Source of the DNA: Chiua virens
Lineage: Eukaryota; Basidiomycota; Agaricomycetes; Boletales; Boletaceae
Direction: 5' to 3'
NCBI GenBank assembly: GCA_019787685.1
Contig: JAHNUO010000006.1
Coordinates: 1,674,001-1,738,000, forward strand
Length of the DNA stretch: 64,000 nucleotides
The notes beneath the pieces were generated by a model that saw only the letters and a list, made by a program, of their open reading frames with translations, was not told the origin of the DNA and ran no database searches. Below are positions 1 through 13,200 of the stretch, in pieces. The translations under genes and the position numbers were made by a program. The stretch's first letter is position 1, and every line of letters starts with the position of its first letter.

Positions 1-989
1 GGCGACCGGATATTTGCTTCTCCAATTGCGAAGAAAATTGCACTCGAGAAGGGTATTCCGCTGGCACAAATCAAGGGCACTGGCCCCGACGGCCGCATCA
101 TCCGTGATGACGTTGAAAAGTACCAGTCTCCCGCCCCGTCCGCGTCCCCCCCACTGTCCTCCACCGCGACGCCAGCTTCCCCGGATTATATAGACACACC
201 CGTCTCGAATATGCGCAAGGTCATTGGCATGCGTCTCACAGCATCCAAGCAAGATGTTCCCCATTACTATTTGACGGTGGATATCAACATGGACAAGGTA
301 TTGAAGCTCCGTGAAGTCTTCAACAAAACTTTGGGCGACAAGGACAAGGCTGCCGAAACTAAGCGTGAATGACTTCATTTTGAAGGCTGTTTCTTGTGCC
401 CTCAAGGATGTTCCCGAGGCCAACTCGGCTTGGTTGGGTGACGTCATCAGGCAGTACGTCTCATCACTATCTCAGCTCTTGACATCCAATCTAACTTTTT
501 GGTAAGATACAAGAATGCAGACATCTCGATCGCTGTCGCTACTCCGACCGGTTTAATCACTCCCATCGTCAAGGACGTTGGATCCAAGGGCTTGGCAACA
601 ATCTCTGCTGAAGCCAAAGCGCTTGCAAAAAAGGCCCGTGATGGTAAACTCACACCCAACGAGTATCAGGTCAATATTTTCTTCTCATTGTCTGCTCGTC
701 TCCTCATTTAGTCTACAGGGTGGTACTTTCACTGTTTCCAATCTTGGCATGTTCGAGATTGACCACTTCACTGCTATCATCAACCCCCCTCAATCCTGCA
801 TTCTTGCTGTCGGTACTACCAAACCTACACTGTTACCCGCTCCCTGAGGAAGAGCGTGGCTTCAAGACGGCCAATGTAATGAAAGTTACGCTCAGCTCTG
901 ATCACCGGACTGTTGATGGCGCGGTAGGAGCACGATGGTTGTCTGCATTCAAGAGCTACCTTGAGAACCCTTTGACTTTCATGCTCTAA
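1..989 (+). CDS. LAT1: Pyruvate dehydrogenase E2 (dihydrolipoamide acetyltransferase), 5' truncated by window edge
   Basis: Mitochondrial E2 core of the pyruvate dehydrogenase complex, which transfers acetyl groups from lipoamide to CoA. The lipoyl domain lies outside the window. The visible part starts in the E3-binding domain ([10 protein letters not shown], then [13 protein letters not shown]), followed by an Ala/Pro/Ser linker and the catalytic domain ([43 protein letters not shown]). The catalytic motif DHRTVDG and the end NPLTFML are intact. Introns fit at 454-506 and 670-718. Two frame changes are not introns: near 355 (before KLSVNDF) and near 840 (GCTCCCTGAGG, where one C too many breaks the frame). 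Both behave as one extra base and look like sequence errors. The downstream neighbour is KAE1 on the same strand. Confidence 0.93.
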
Positions 990-1321
990 AAGTATACTCG
1001 CTTTCATTTATGACCATCGTTGTTTTGGGAGCATCATTTCGTTGTCGGTTCGTCCTTTACCATAGATCACACATGCAGATGCATGCTCTTTGGCTTTAGC
1101 CTACGCAATTTCTCGGCCCACGCAATTACATTATGGTATTGACTTGACCTTGGAATGGATGACCTACGTTACGGGACTCGAGGTGACAGTGATGATTGAA
1201 ATTCTGAAAAGAACGTTCAAGTATTGGGACCGAGGATAGAATTCTAAGTTAGGACAGTCGTGACTTTGTGAATACATTCAAACTCATCCTGACTCGATAG
1301 GTCGAAACATCATCAATTGTC
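990..1321. other. Intergenic region between LAT1 and KAE1
   Basis: About 330 bases holding the LAT1 3' end and the KAE1 upstream region. I see no conserved reading frame, repeat or RNA gene in it. Confidence 0.5.
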
Positions 1322-2782
<1,461 letters not shown>

Positions 2783-2891
2783 GGCAGAAGCGTTTGGCGA
2801 ACATTCCTTCGTGTGGTAACGTAGATTATCTAGCGCTGGAGTCGTACTAGTTGGACAAAATATCTGAAAGACTACATAAGTTATACATGGT

Positions 2892-3982
2892 TTATGCTTG
2901 TGCCACGTTCGCCAAGATTACCTTCCAGTCTTCCCCATTATCCTGCATCTCTGTACGCAATAACTCTAACCTATCCCACCACCATTGATGTAATGTATCA
3001 TAGTGTCCCTTTCGTTCCTTTGAAACTCTAGTATTCCAAGGCTTGTCCGGCAATATATAATGAAGGCACTTGATTTCCTCGTCCCGCCAGAGTGGTTGAT
3101 GAATCAGCGCCAGCGTTTTGAGAGCATTGTAACACCACGGCAACGGTTTCCATTTCCCCTCGAAGAAGTCGGAGAGAAGATCTTGATCTGGGAACGCCCA
3201 GGTTGAAACCAGCGGGGACGTGTGAAGATGCTCATAAACGGCTTTAGCAAGCTCAATAGAGGGATTTAGTACGACAAGTCCGGAGTTGAGCTGGCTGTGA
3301 GGTCGTGGACTGTCACTGGTTATCTGCGTCGGGGCAGTTAGACCGGTGGGGTGTGACAGAGGCGTAAAAGCGCAATTCGCTGGCATCCTTCTTGGGCTGA
3401 GTGATTTAATTAGAATTGAGAAAGTGCTCACTTACCAGTCGGCTGGATAGTGTTTCAACTTTCGAGGGTTGCACGCGCAGACGTGTACGGCCGCGATCTG
3501 GTCCTTCTCGAGCGGGAGGTGCATCAAATCGTCCATCTTCCGCATTACGATCATGTCAGCGTCTAGGAGTACAATACGCTGCCAGAGGAAAAACGTCTGG
3601 GTTACTTGGAACCGAGTAGTCATGCACGCCGCTTACATCGTACTCTGTCAATTCAAACGCCCTGGGTGCATCGTTCAGAAAATCTGACGTCGCCACGTAT
3701 CCGACAGCCTTACCTCAGCTTCGTCCAGGTGTCAGTAAATCTTGCATCGTGAGTTGATAAAGTGCGCCAATCTGCGGGGGGCTCGAGGGAATGGATGTCT
3801 GTCACCGTGATCCTCCTTCTTGCAAGGATGGCGCGAGCTTCTGGCGGTAGAGAAGGAGTGGCCATCACAACCAATGGATACTCGGAACCCACACACCGAA
3901 GGGTGTACTCTAGGACCAGCACACCTGGCAGGTAGCTGGTTTTCGTTAATAGAGTCACATACGCTGCCTTGATACCTGACAT
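2892..3982 (-). CDS. Glycosyltransferase family 8 protein (glycogenin/galactinol synthase-like)
   Basis: Putative retaining glycosyltransferase using a nucleotide sugar. The N-terminal part carries AAYVTLLTKTSYLPG typical of GT8. The metal-binding DxD motif is in VLLDADMIVM. NSGLVVLNPS and FPDQDLLSDFF, both GT8 landmarks, follow. Four exons are joined by introns at about 3662-3713, 3579-3636 and 3397-3435 on the minus strand. The last is only 39 bases, and its exact acceptor is less certain. No signal peptide or membrane helix is obvious, so a soluble enzyme is likely. The acceptor is unknown: it could be glycogenin-like or a basidiomycete-specific GT8. The 3' end converges on KAE1. Confidence 0.8.
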
Positions 3983-4564
3983 ATCGATTGGTCAACGTAG
4001 ACGAGCTGTGATAGGACAGCACAGAACTCCGGGTCGCGACGTGCCAGCGGGGGGAAGCAAAGTTATTTGAGATAGTGTGTCATGGCGATTGCTGAATATA
4101 TCTCGGCAATCGCCTCAGCGGCATAGCCTACGGGTTGTGAGTGGGCAATGAGTGGATGATGAATTGTCAATGAAATGAGTTGATCTACGTTATCTTGGCA
4201 CTTACTAGTCAACCTAGTTCGTTGCCACGAGGCGAACGCACAGGTGGGAGCCTTGAGAACCCAAAGGGCTCGAGGTCGGAAGGTGATTCTGTTCCAGATG
4301 CTTGTACGTGTACGGTTTCGACACGGTCATAGACAATGTTCGCTCGGAATGTTCCATACAAAGTCGAGACATTTGACAACTTTGTGTAAGCAGAGAATGT
4401 TGCCAGTGACGCGGAGCGTTTATGTGGTACTAATCCAGTGGACCTGACGCCCGCTCACGATTTATGTTTCCGAGTCCCAGTGCAACATTGAATATAATTA
4501 ACGGGTATCGTTGCAAGCGAACAAAGTGTGTAAAGTGGGAAGTAGGTATTTATGAGGATGACAT
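3983..4564. other. Intergenic region between GT8 gene and LIP5
   Basis: About 580 bases between the GT8 start and the LIP5 stop, both genes on the minus strand. Short open frames here do not resemble any protein and have poor splice context. The only structure noticed is a 9-base inverted repeat (4084-4092 with 4106-4114), which chance could explain in a region this size. Confidence 0.4.
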
Positions 4565-6048
<1,484 letters not shown>

Positions 6049-6116
6049 CGCTAAGCAGAAAGGGCGCTACACACTTAGTCATCGGACCAATGTGTCGCCA
6101 AGTTCCCGCGCTACCT
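6049..6116. promoter_or_regulatory. Short divergent promoter region LIP5 / CMC1-like
   Basis: Only 68 bases separate the two start codons, so 5' leaders and core promoter elements must be very compact or overlap the neighbouring gene. Both products act in mitochondria (lipoylation and cytochrome oxidase assembly), which would fit shared control, but that is inference from position alone. Confidence 0.45.
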
Positions 6117-6471
6117 ATGAATGCACTCTCTCGGAGAGAGGAGGAGACCCTCCTGAAGACCACAAAGGCACGCGCCTTGAAGGAGTGCGATCTAGTTGTC
6201 AAAAGTACTTCGTTCGCCGAGTCTGGTTTCTTGGTCTTGACGTCGCTTTTCAGCATTTGCAGAGTGTGCCGAAGGCCGCACGCTTTCGGTTGCCTGGGCT
6301 TGCAGAGACAAGTACAAGGCGTTGCAAGAGTGCATGCTTCAATAGTATGTTCATCACATCACTAGAAGAGTCCGTATCTCATTCCTCTGTAGTACCGGCC
6401 CAGAGGCGATGGAGATAGTGCGCAAAGAATATCTCCGTCTACGGGATCGGAAAGCCGACGTCCCACCCTAG
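6117..6471 (+). CDS. CMC1: Small Cmc1-type twin CX9C mitochondrial protein
   Basis: Small intermembrane-space protein of the Cmc1 family, which helps copper delivery and cytochrome c oxidase assembly. Three exons give about 80 residues. The first carries MNALSRREE and KARALKECD. The second carries FAECAEGRTLSVAWACRDKYKALQECM, with cysteines in two CX9C pairs. The third ends in RLRDRKADVPP. Introns start at the GTACTTC after VVK and at the GTATGT after LQ. An in-frame ATG at 6090 would add nine residues, but 6117 matches the usual family start. The gene lies head to head with LIP5 and tail to tail with PEX11. It is too short and too split to appear as one long reading frame. Confidence 0.85.
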
Positions 6472-6594
6472 CGAGCAACTTTCCTGGGCAGCCCGTACCA
6501 TTCTTGCATGAAGCTCAAAGTCTAGTGAATAACAAATAGATTACACGAAAGAGCAGGCGTGATTTGGTGTGTGCGCGAACGTTCGCGACGACCC

Positions 6595-7646
6595 TCATTT
6601 CGAACCATTCACTGCGGCCCACTGAGCACACATTCCCATGACCGAGGAGATGAATCTGACAAGGGGTTCAGCTGAACACAATGGAACAAGACGATACGTC
6701 GTCACTCACCCCGCAATGCCAACAACGCCATCATTGGTGTTCACTAGACCAAGGTTAGTTGCCGGAATCCAAATATCCATGATGTCAATGATGAACTGGT
6801 AGCGCGTATCCGAACGTATCCTGCGCAGTGATCAGACCAAGGATCGGAAAGGGGGGTGATCGCATACCTTTCTAGAGCGAGTAGTTTCGCCTCGCGTTGT
6901 GCCAGGTCCCCGAGATCTTTCTCGCCCCAAGATTCAGAGGAACGAAGTTTCTTCGCTTCTTGGGCAAGCCGACCGGCCTAGCATCTGGTATTGAGCGGGA
7001 ATTCGACATGAAGTGGAGACATGTCCAACCTTGAGTAGACCATGTGTAATGCTGAGCAGGATTCCGGACAACCAGAACCGGTTTGAGATGGTAGCGACTT
7101 TCTGAGTGGTAGCAGGCTTGAGGGAGATAACTTTGATGGCGTTCACCTGGAAGACGGTGAGGTCATAGCCGAACATCGGAGCCGAACGGAGGAAGCTCAC
7201 CCAAACGATCGCATCATATGTGAGGTAGCCAAAGTAAGCAAGTTGTCGACCGATGGTCGCAAGCTGCTCGCCGAGATCAGATGGGGACTGGGCTGCGCGA
7301 AGGGCCGCCTGAAGGTGTTCGACAGGCTTTCCTAGTCGCATGACTGCGAACGGGTGAGGGGGTGAGGGGGTTGTATAGGAGTGGACTCACGCTTTCGACC
7401 GAGAGCGAGATGGTTTTTAAGGGCATTCCAGCGAGTGGCCTCTTCCTTGTTTCCACGAGAGAGGAAGAACCAGGCGAGAAAGCGGGACAGGTACTGTACG
7501 GTGCGGTAGAGCTAGCGGGGGGATGAGATGGGTGGTGCGGAGGTGTGCGGCGGAGATACCTTGTCTCTGCCCAGATTTGTAGCGCCGTACTTGAGCGACT
7601 GGGAGACATGCGGGTGGAGGACGAGCTGAGAAGCGACGGAAGACAT
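6595..7646 (-). CDS. PEX11: Peroxisomal membrane protein Pex11
   Basis: Peroxin that drives peroxisome elongation and division. The start MSSVASQLVLHPHVSQSLKY is followed by YRTVQYLSRFLAWFF, the conserved RLGKPVEHLQAAL, YDAIVW, FWLSGILLSITHGLLK, a charged region (AQEAKKLR, LAQREAKLLALER) and the C-terminal DIWIPATNLGLVNTNDG with GFISSVMG. Six introns join in phase without any frame break, ending at a TGA covering 6595-6597. The amphipathic N-terminal helix and C-terminal membrane segment fit the family. It is divergent from FUM1 and convergent with CMC1. Confidence 0.92.
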
Positions 7647-7890
7647 GTAGCAGTAGGCGATGATGATGGGGATGCTGTTCCAAGTAGAATGAGACTCGGA
7701 CGAAATCTTATGAGTATGATACTACATTGCCAGAATCACGTGGGTGTGTCGCATCCGAGTGGTCAGATCGACGACGACGACGAGCGGGTGGTTAGCAATG
7801 GCGGCCGTGCGTGGGGTGAGCGGGTGATTTCGGAAGGCACAAGACACAACACCCTATAACTTTTTTTTTCATTTCTCGTCCCTCTTCGTC
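7647..7890. promoter_or_regulatory. Divergent promoter region PEX11 / FUM1
   Basis: 244 bases between two start codons. A run of T ending about 20 bases before the FUM1 ATG, followed by a pyrimidine-rich stretch, resembles the leaders of highly expressed fungal genes. A GAC/CGA-rich stretch lies at about 7770-7785. No TATA box is certain. Confidence 0.4.
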
Positions 7891-9921
7891 ATGCTCCCCG
7901 TCCTGCGACGCTGTACCGTGTCACTCCGGCCCATTCCCGGCCTCTCCCGTTCCTTGGTACCTCTCCTTCTCTCTCCGTTCTGCACTCACATCCGCTCATG
8001 TCTGCCCAGTCTTACAGACAAGAACGCGACACCTTTGGCGACCTCCAGGTCCCGGCAGACCGCTACTGGGGCGCACAGACTCAACGGCATGTCTGCTCTT
8101 GCATTCCCCCTGTCTCCTCCTTATCCAATTCACAGTTCTCTCCAAAACTTTGACATCGGCGGACCCACCGAGAAGCTCCCGCCTCCGCTGATCAAAGCAT
8201 TTGGTGTTCTCAAGAAAGCTGCCTCCATTGTCAATGTCGGCTATGGCATGGATCCAAAAATCGGTGAAGCCATACAGAAAGCCGCAGACGAAGCATGTCC
8301 TCCCGTTCACTCCTCCGTCCTTTCTCTTACTTTTTTCCGCAGGTTATCTCCGGAAAGCTCATCGACCACTTCCCTCTTGTCGTGTTCCAGACCGGAAGCG
8401 GTACTCAGAGCAACATGAACGTAAACGAGGTCCGCTAATACTTTCGTTCGTTTCACATCTTCCTCATAACTGCTACAAAAGGTCATCTCTAACCGTGCCA
8501 TCGAGTTACTCGGCGGTGTTTTGGGTTCCAAGGACCCAATCCATCCCAACGATCATGTCAACAGGAGTCAGAGCAGCAATGATACGTGAGTTTCTTCCCC
8601 ATTTATTGCTGTTTCCTCCAACTCGTTGGATGTGTAGATTCCCGACAGCCATGCACATCGCAGCTGTCATGGAGATCAACCATTCCCTGTTACCCGCGCT
8701 CATAGAACTCCGTGATGCGCTTCTGGCCAAGGCCAAGGCCTTCGAGCACATCATCAAAATTGGACGCACACACTTGCAGGCACGTATCTTTTCCCGTGAA
8801 ATATGTCCAGGGCTGAGTGAGCTTTCTTCCCCGTAGGATGCAACTCCCTTGGCTCTCGGACAAGAATTCAGCGGTTACGTGCAACAAATAGACAACGGAA
8901 TTGAACGTGTCAAGGCAGTCATCCCCCGCTTGAGCCTTCTTGCACAGGGCGGGACTGCAGTTGGTACCGTGAGTCCGCCTTTGTCGTGGTGTTTGTTCTG
9001 TCGCCTGACGTGTCGCCAGGGCTTGAACACTAAGAGAGGATTCGACGTCAAAGTTGCAGCTGAAATTTCGACAATTACTGGCTTGGCATTCAAGACTGCA
9101 CCAAACAAGGCAGGTATTTTACTTGACATTGGGACGATCGCTGACGTGGCGGAAGTTTGAGGCGCTTGCTAGTCATGACGCCCTCGTCGAGGCTCACGGT
9201 GCTCTCAACGTCCTTGCATGCTCTCTGATGAAGATTGCCAACGACATCCGCTTCCTCGGCTCTGGTCCTCGCTGCGGGTTCGGCGAGCTGAGTCTCCCCG
9301 AAAACGAGCCAGGTAGTAGTATTATGCCCGGCAAAGTCAATCCGACACAGTGCGAAGCGGTGACGATGGTTGCGGCACAAGTTATGGGTAACCAGACGGC
9401 TGTGAGCGTGGCATGTGCGAGTGGTCAATTTGAGGTAATCCGTCTGCACAGATGCGCAGGCTTTGTGTGGTTAACCTGTGTCAACATAGTTGAACGTGTT
9501 CAAGCCTGTCATCATCAAGAACGTGCTTCAGAGCATACGCCTCTTGTCTGATGGTGCGTCACGATTTTGTTGTTGCCAAAGCGAAACCCATGATGCGCGT
9601 CTAGCATCGCGTTCTTTCACGAAGAACTGTGTGGTCGGGATCCAAGCGAACGAGAAGCGGATCAATCATCTCCTGAATGAGAGTCTGATGCTCGCGACCG
9701 TCCTAAACAGCTACCTCGGATATGACAGCGAGTGTTCCGTTTATAGTGGTTGATTCTGTTTTTACTGAGTGACGGTTGCAGATGTCGCAAAGTGTGCGAA
9801 GAAAGCACACAAAGAGGGGACGACGTTGAAGGAGGCGACGGTGGCGCTGGGATTCCTGACTGCGGAGGAGTTTGACGAGAAAGTGCGGCCAGAGTTGATG
9901 CTTTACCCTGATGAGCCATAG
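7891..9921 (+). CDS. FUM1: Fumarate hydratase (class II), mitochondrial; five of eleven introns are GC-AG
   Basis: Interconverts fumarate and malate in the TCA cycle. The N terminus ([17 protein letters not shown]) is Arg-rich with no acids, as for a mitochondrial presequence. Motifs: [59 protein letters not shown], and the lyase signature [15 protein letters not shown]. Twelve exons total 1461 bases, exactly 487 codons with the stop, with no frame break. Introns 1, 4, 5, 7, 9 and 10 have GT donors. Introns 8087-8135 (GCATGT), 8293-8342 (GCATGT), 8780-8836 (GCACGT), 9110-9155 (GCAGGT) and 9728-9781 (GCGAGT) have GC donors. No GT alternative keeps the conserved protein, so the GC donors are firmly placed. 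Confidence 0.96.
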
Positions 9922-10291
9922 AAAGGGTGTGTGTATGTGTGGTGTGGAATAGAGTCGGGCTCGTCCGCCAAGAAACGGGTGACCACCGAATTACCGAATA
10001 AGGCAGTGTACCGATGCGAGCTAAATCCAACAAAACGAAATACCTGCGCATTTCCCGCCATCGCCCTCTCTTGTCCCTCAGACATCTCCACCAAACTTAC
10101 CCCCACCCCCCAATTCACTCACCCACCCAGCCAACTCAACCCAGCCAACTCCCGAACACATCAACCCCTCCCCCATCGCGTCCTCGATTCGCGTCGAGGT
10201 TGACGTTATTATTCTCCTCTGCTTCTGCTTCTCCCTTTTCTATTCGAGATTTTTATTTCTTTCCTCTTGTCTCTCTTTCCCTCTCTCTACC
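9922..10291. promoter_or_regulatory. FUM1-INO80 intergenic region with pyrimidine-rich INO80 leader
   Basis: 370 bases without a gene. The half next to INO80 is strongly CT- and C-rich up to the start codon (about 10080-10291), typical of fungal promoter/leader pyrimidine tracts. No other element is recognised. Confidence 0.4.
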
Positions 10292-13200
10292 ATGTCTCTC
10301 AGCCGGATTCTCAACAACACTCCCCCTCCTCCCCGCGCTGCCCCCTCCGGTCCCCCACCGCGCGCCTCTGCTCTCGACACTCCCTTGCCTGACATCTCTC
10401 CCGCTTCAAACACCGCCCCCGTCTCCCCCTTCTTCCCCGCCACTACCGCCAGAGCCAGAGCCCCCTTCCTGACCATCCCCCGCCCCCTCGCGGAATTGCA
10501 TACCAGCCTGTCACTTATCAAGGTGCAGGCGGTTGGGACCCGTATTCGGGCAACTATGTCCAGGGCGACATCTTCCCGTTGGGTTCCGGTGGTAACTATT
10601 ACCCTCACCGTGACGTCCCTCAAACAACCTCCGGTCCCTCCGAGCCCCTCGAAGGTTCGGTCGGCGCTTATTACAAGGAAGATGAAAACGAACACGCTTC
10701 CAAGAAACGCAAGAAAGTAGCGCAGGACCCTGATTACCAGCCTCCTAGTTCTAGACGCGTACGTACCTACAGTGTTCCATTTCACCCTCACAAGCTAAAC
10801 CGGTTGCCCTCCCCGGCCAGCCTGGACTCCGAAGAAACCCCCCTCGTTCCAAGGCCGCCCGCCAAGAAAAATCCCTTTCAGGTAGCCCTGACGTTTTCCC
10901 GACTGGTCCCGAGCTTCTCCAGACTGACGAAGACCGTCGCCTGGTGTCTTCCGACCTCTCGGATTGCGAGGAAGTTTGGATTGGCGAGCTGAGTGATTAC
11001 ATCGTTGAGACACACAAGCGTCAGCGGCAAGTCGAGTCCTGGTTCGACGCCAGCGTCCTCGTGAGTACCGTACATTCTTTTCTGCATGCCCGTTCCTCAT
11101 AATTTCCAGGAACGCAATTCCACCACCGCTGTCACATTGTCTAGACATTACGTGTCACGGATTGCACGGATACCACCCCCTCCATCTTCTCCGCCGGTGC
11201 GACCCATTTCCGTTGACGAGGATCTTCTCTCCACCCTTCATCCTTCACCGCCGCCAGAATCAACCCTCTTCGATTATCAAGGTGATCCGCATGAATATGA
11301 TCGTGCTTCTAGATCGTTCAACGTTGGTGCGGAGGCGGCTGCCCGAGAGTTAGAAGAATCACTTCTTGGGTCACGGCCAAGGACTAAGAGAAAGGACTTA
11401 TCCAAACGTCCTGCGAATGGTGCGGTATCAGACGCGAGCAGCGATCTCGATATGTCGGTTGCCGTTAGAAAGGATAAACCAGCAGCCAAGAAGCGGAGAG
11501 TGGATCACGACGCATCGGCGATTGCAGACGAGTTGGAGAGAACGGTGAACGGGGACTCGGTATCTCCTGCCAAGGTCATGAAGTCCAAAGGCAAAGGGAA
11601 GCTATCGCAACTCAGAGAACAGAGCGTTGAAAGCGCTGCGACATCATCGCTCACCCCGAGAAGCCGCAAGAAAGCTCCCCCGAGAAAGAAGCATGACGGG
11701 CTCTACCCTGATGGCGCTGGGCAGTCTGGCTTAGGTTCAGCAGCTGGGTCCGTCGCAGGTGATATCACACCATCTGCATCTCGGCCGGCTTCGCCAGCTC
11801 TGACCGCCACGTCGGCTGTTGTATACGAGCTTGATGAGGTTGTACCACCTCTCAAACGAGCCAAAAAGGTTGACGACAACGCAATGGCTAAGCGTCTCAA
11901 ATCATTGGAGGAGGCACAGCGGAAAGTTTGGACGAATATTGCAAGAAGGGACATTTCCAAGGTATGTAGTGGCTTCACTGTGCGAATGAAAGTATTAACT
12001 TGTAGCAGGTGTACAAGTACGCTGCAATGGGTTACCAAGCCAGACAAAGTCAGGTCAAACGACTTGCGATGCTATCCTCCATGCAAGCTCGTCGACCGTT
12101 CACACGCACCGCAAGAGCCAACAAAGACGTGCAGGCAAAAGCGAAACGTCTAATGCGTGAAATGCTCGTTTTCTGGAGGAAAAATGAGCGGGAAGAGAGA
12201 GATGTCCGGAAACGAGAACAGAAGGAGGCTATCGACCGAGCGAAGATCGAGGAGGAGAGGCGCGAGGCAGCGCGTCAGGCGCGGAAACTTGAATTCTTGA
12301 TCAGCCAAACTGAGCTTTACAGCCATTTCGTGGGCAACAAACTGAAAAGTAGGTTGCCCCAGGCGCTCGAGGATGATCTGCCTGCTCATCCTCACACAAC
12401 CCTAGCTGCCGAAGTTCAGGGGGATGCTCCGGAAACGTCAACAACTCCTGCCGGTGCTGAGCTTGTAGATGTCGACCCTAGCTCTCTGAGAGACATCGAC
12501 TTTGATGACGGTTAGGTTTTTCTATATATATAAAAGTTTATACGGCACTCATTGATGAATCCTCTTCAGAGGACCAAACTAATCTTCACCGTCATGCTCA
12601 CTATAACGCTCAGGAGGCAATTGCGCTTGCCAAACAACGTGCACAACAATTTGATGCCCAAGCTGCTCTCGAACGCAAAACAAATGAGGCACTTCAATTG
12701 GCAAAGGCTCAGGCACACATCAGGGATGGTGAAGATGAGACAGGACCACTCGCGCCTCCCCTTGTGGATCGTAAGACCTGTTTTTGTCCGTACAAATTGT
12801 TTGCTCAATCTTGCGGTAGTTGACTCCGACGAGCTCAACTTCCAAAATCCAACCTCCCTGACCGGTCCATTAACCATCAAGCAGCCAAGAATGCTTATGG
12901 CCCAGTTGAAGGAATACCAGTTGAAAGGTCTCAATTGGCTAGCCACGTTGTACGAGCAAGGTATCAATGGGATCCTTGCAGATGAAATGGGTCTTGGAAA
13001 GGTATTGTTTCCTCTCAGTATTTTCAACATTCTAACATGAAATATCATCTAGACGGTACAATCGATCTCTCTACTCGCCTACCTTGCTGAGGTACATGAT
13101 ATATGGGGCCCATTTCTCGTCGTCGCTCCCGCCTCTACTTTGCACAACTGGCAACAAGAGATCACTCGCTTCGTCCCAAGCCTTAAGGCACTACCCTATT

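Noticed and set aside
4084..4114. Hairpin with a 9-base perfect stem (GGCGATTGC and its complement)
   Set aside because: A few such pairs are expected by chance in 64 kb, and there is no T-run or gene context to support a function.
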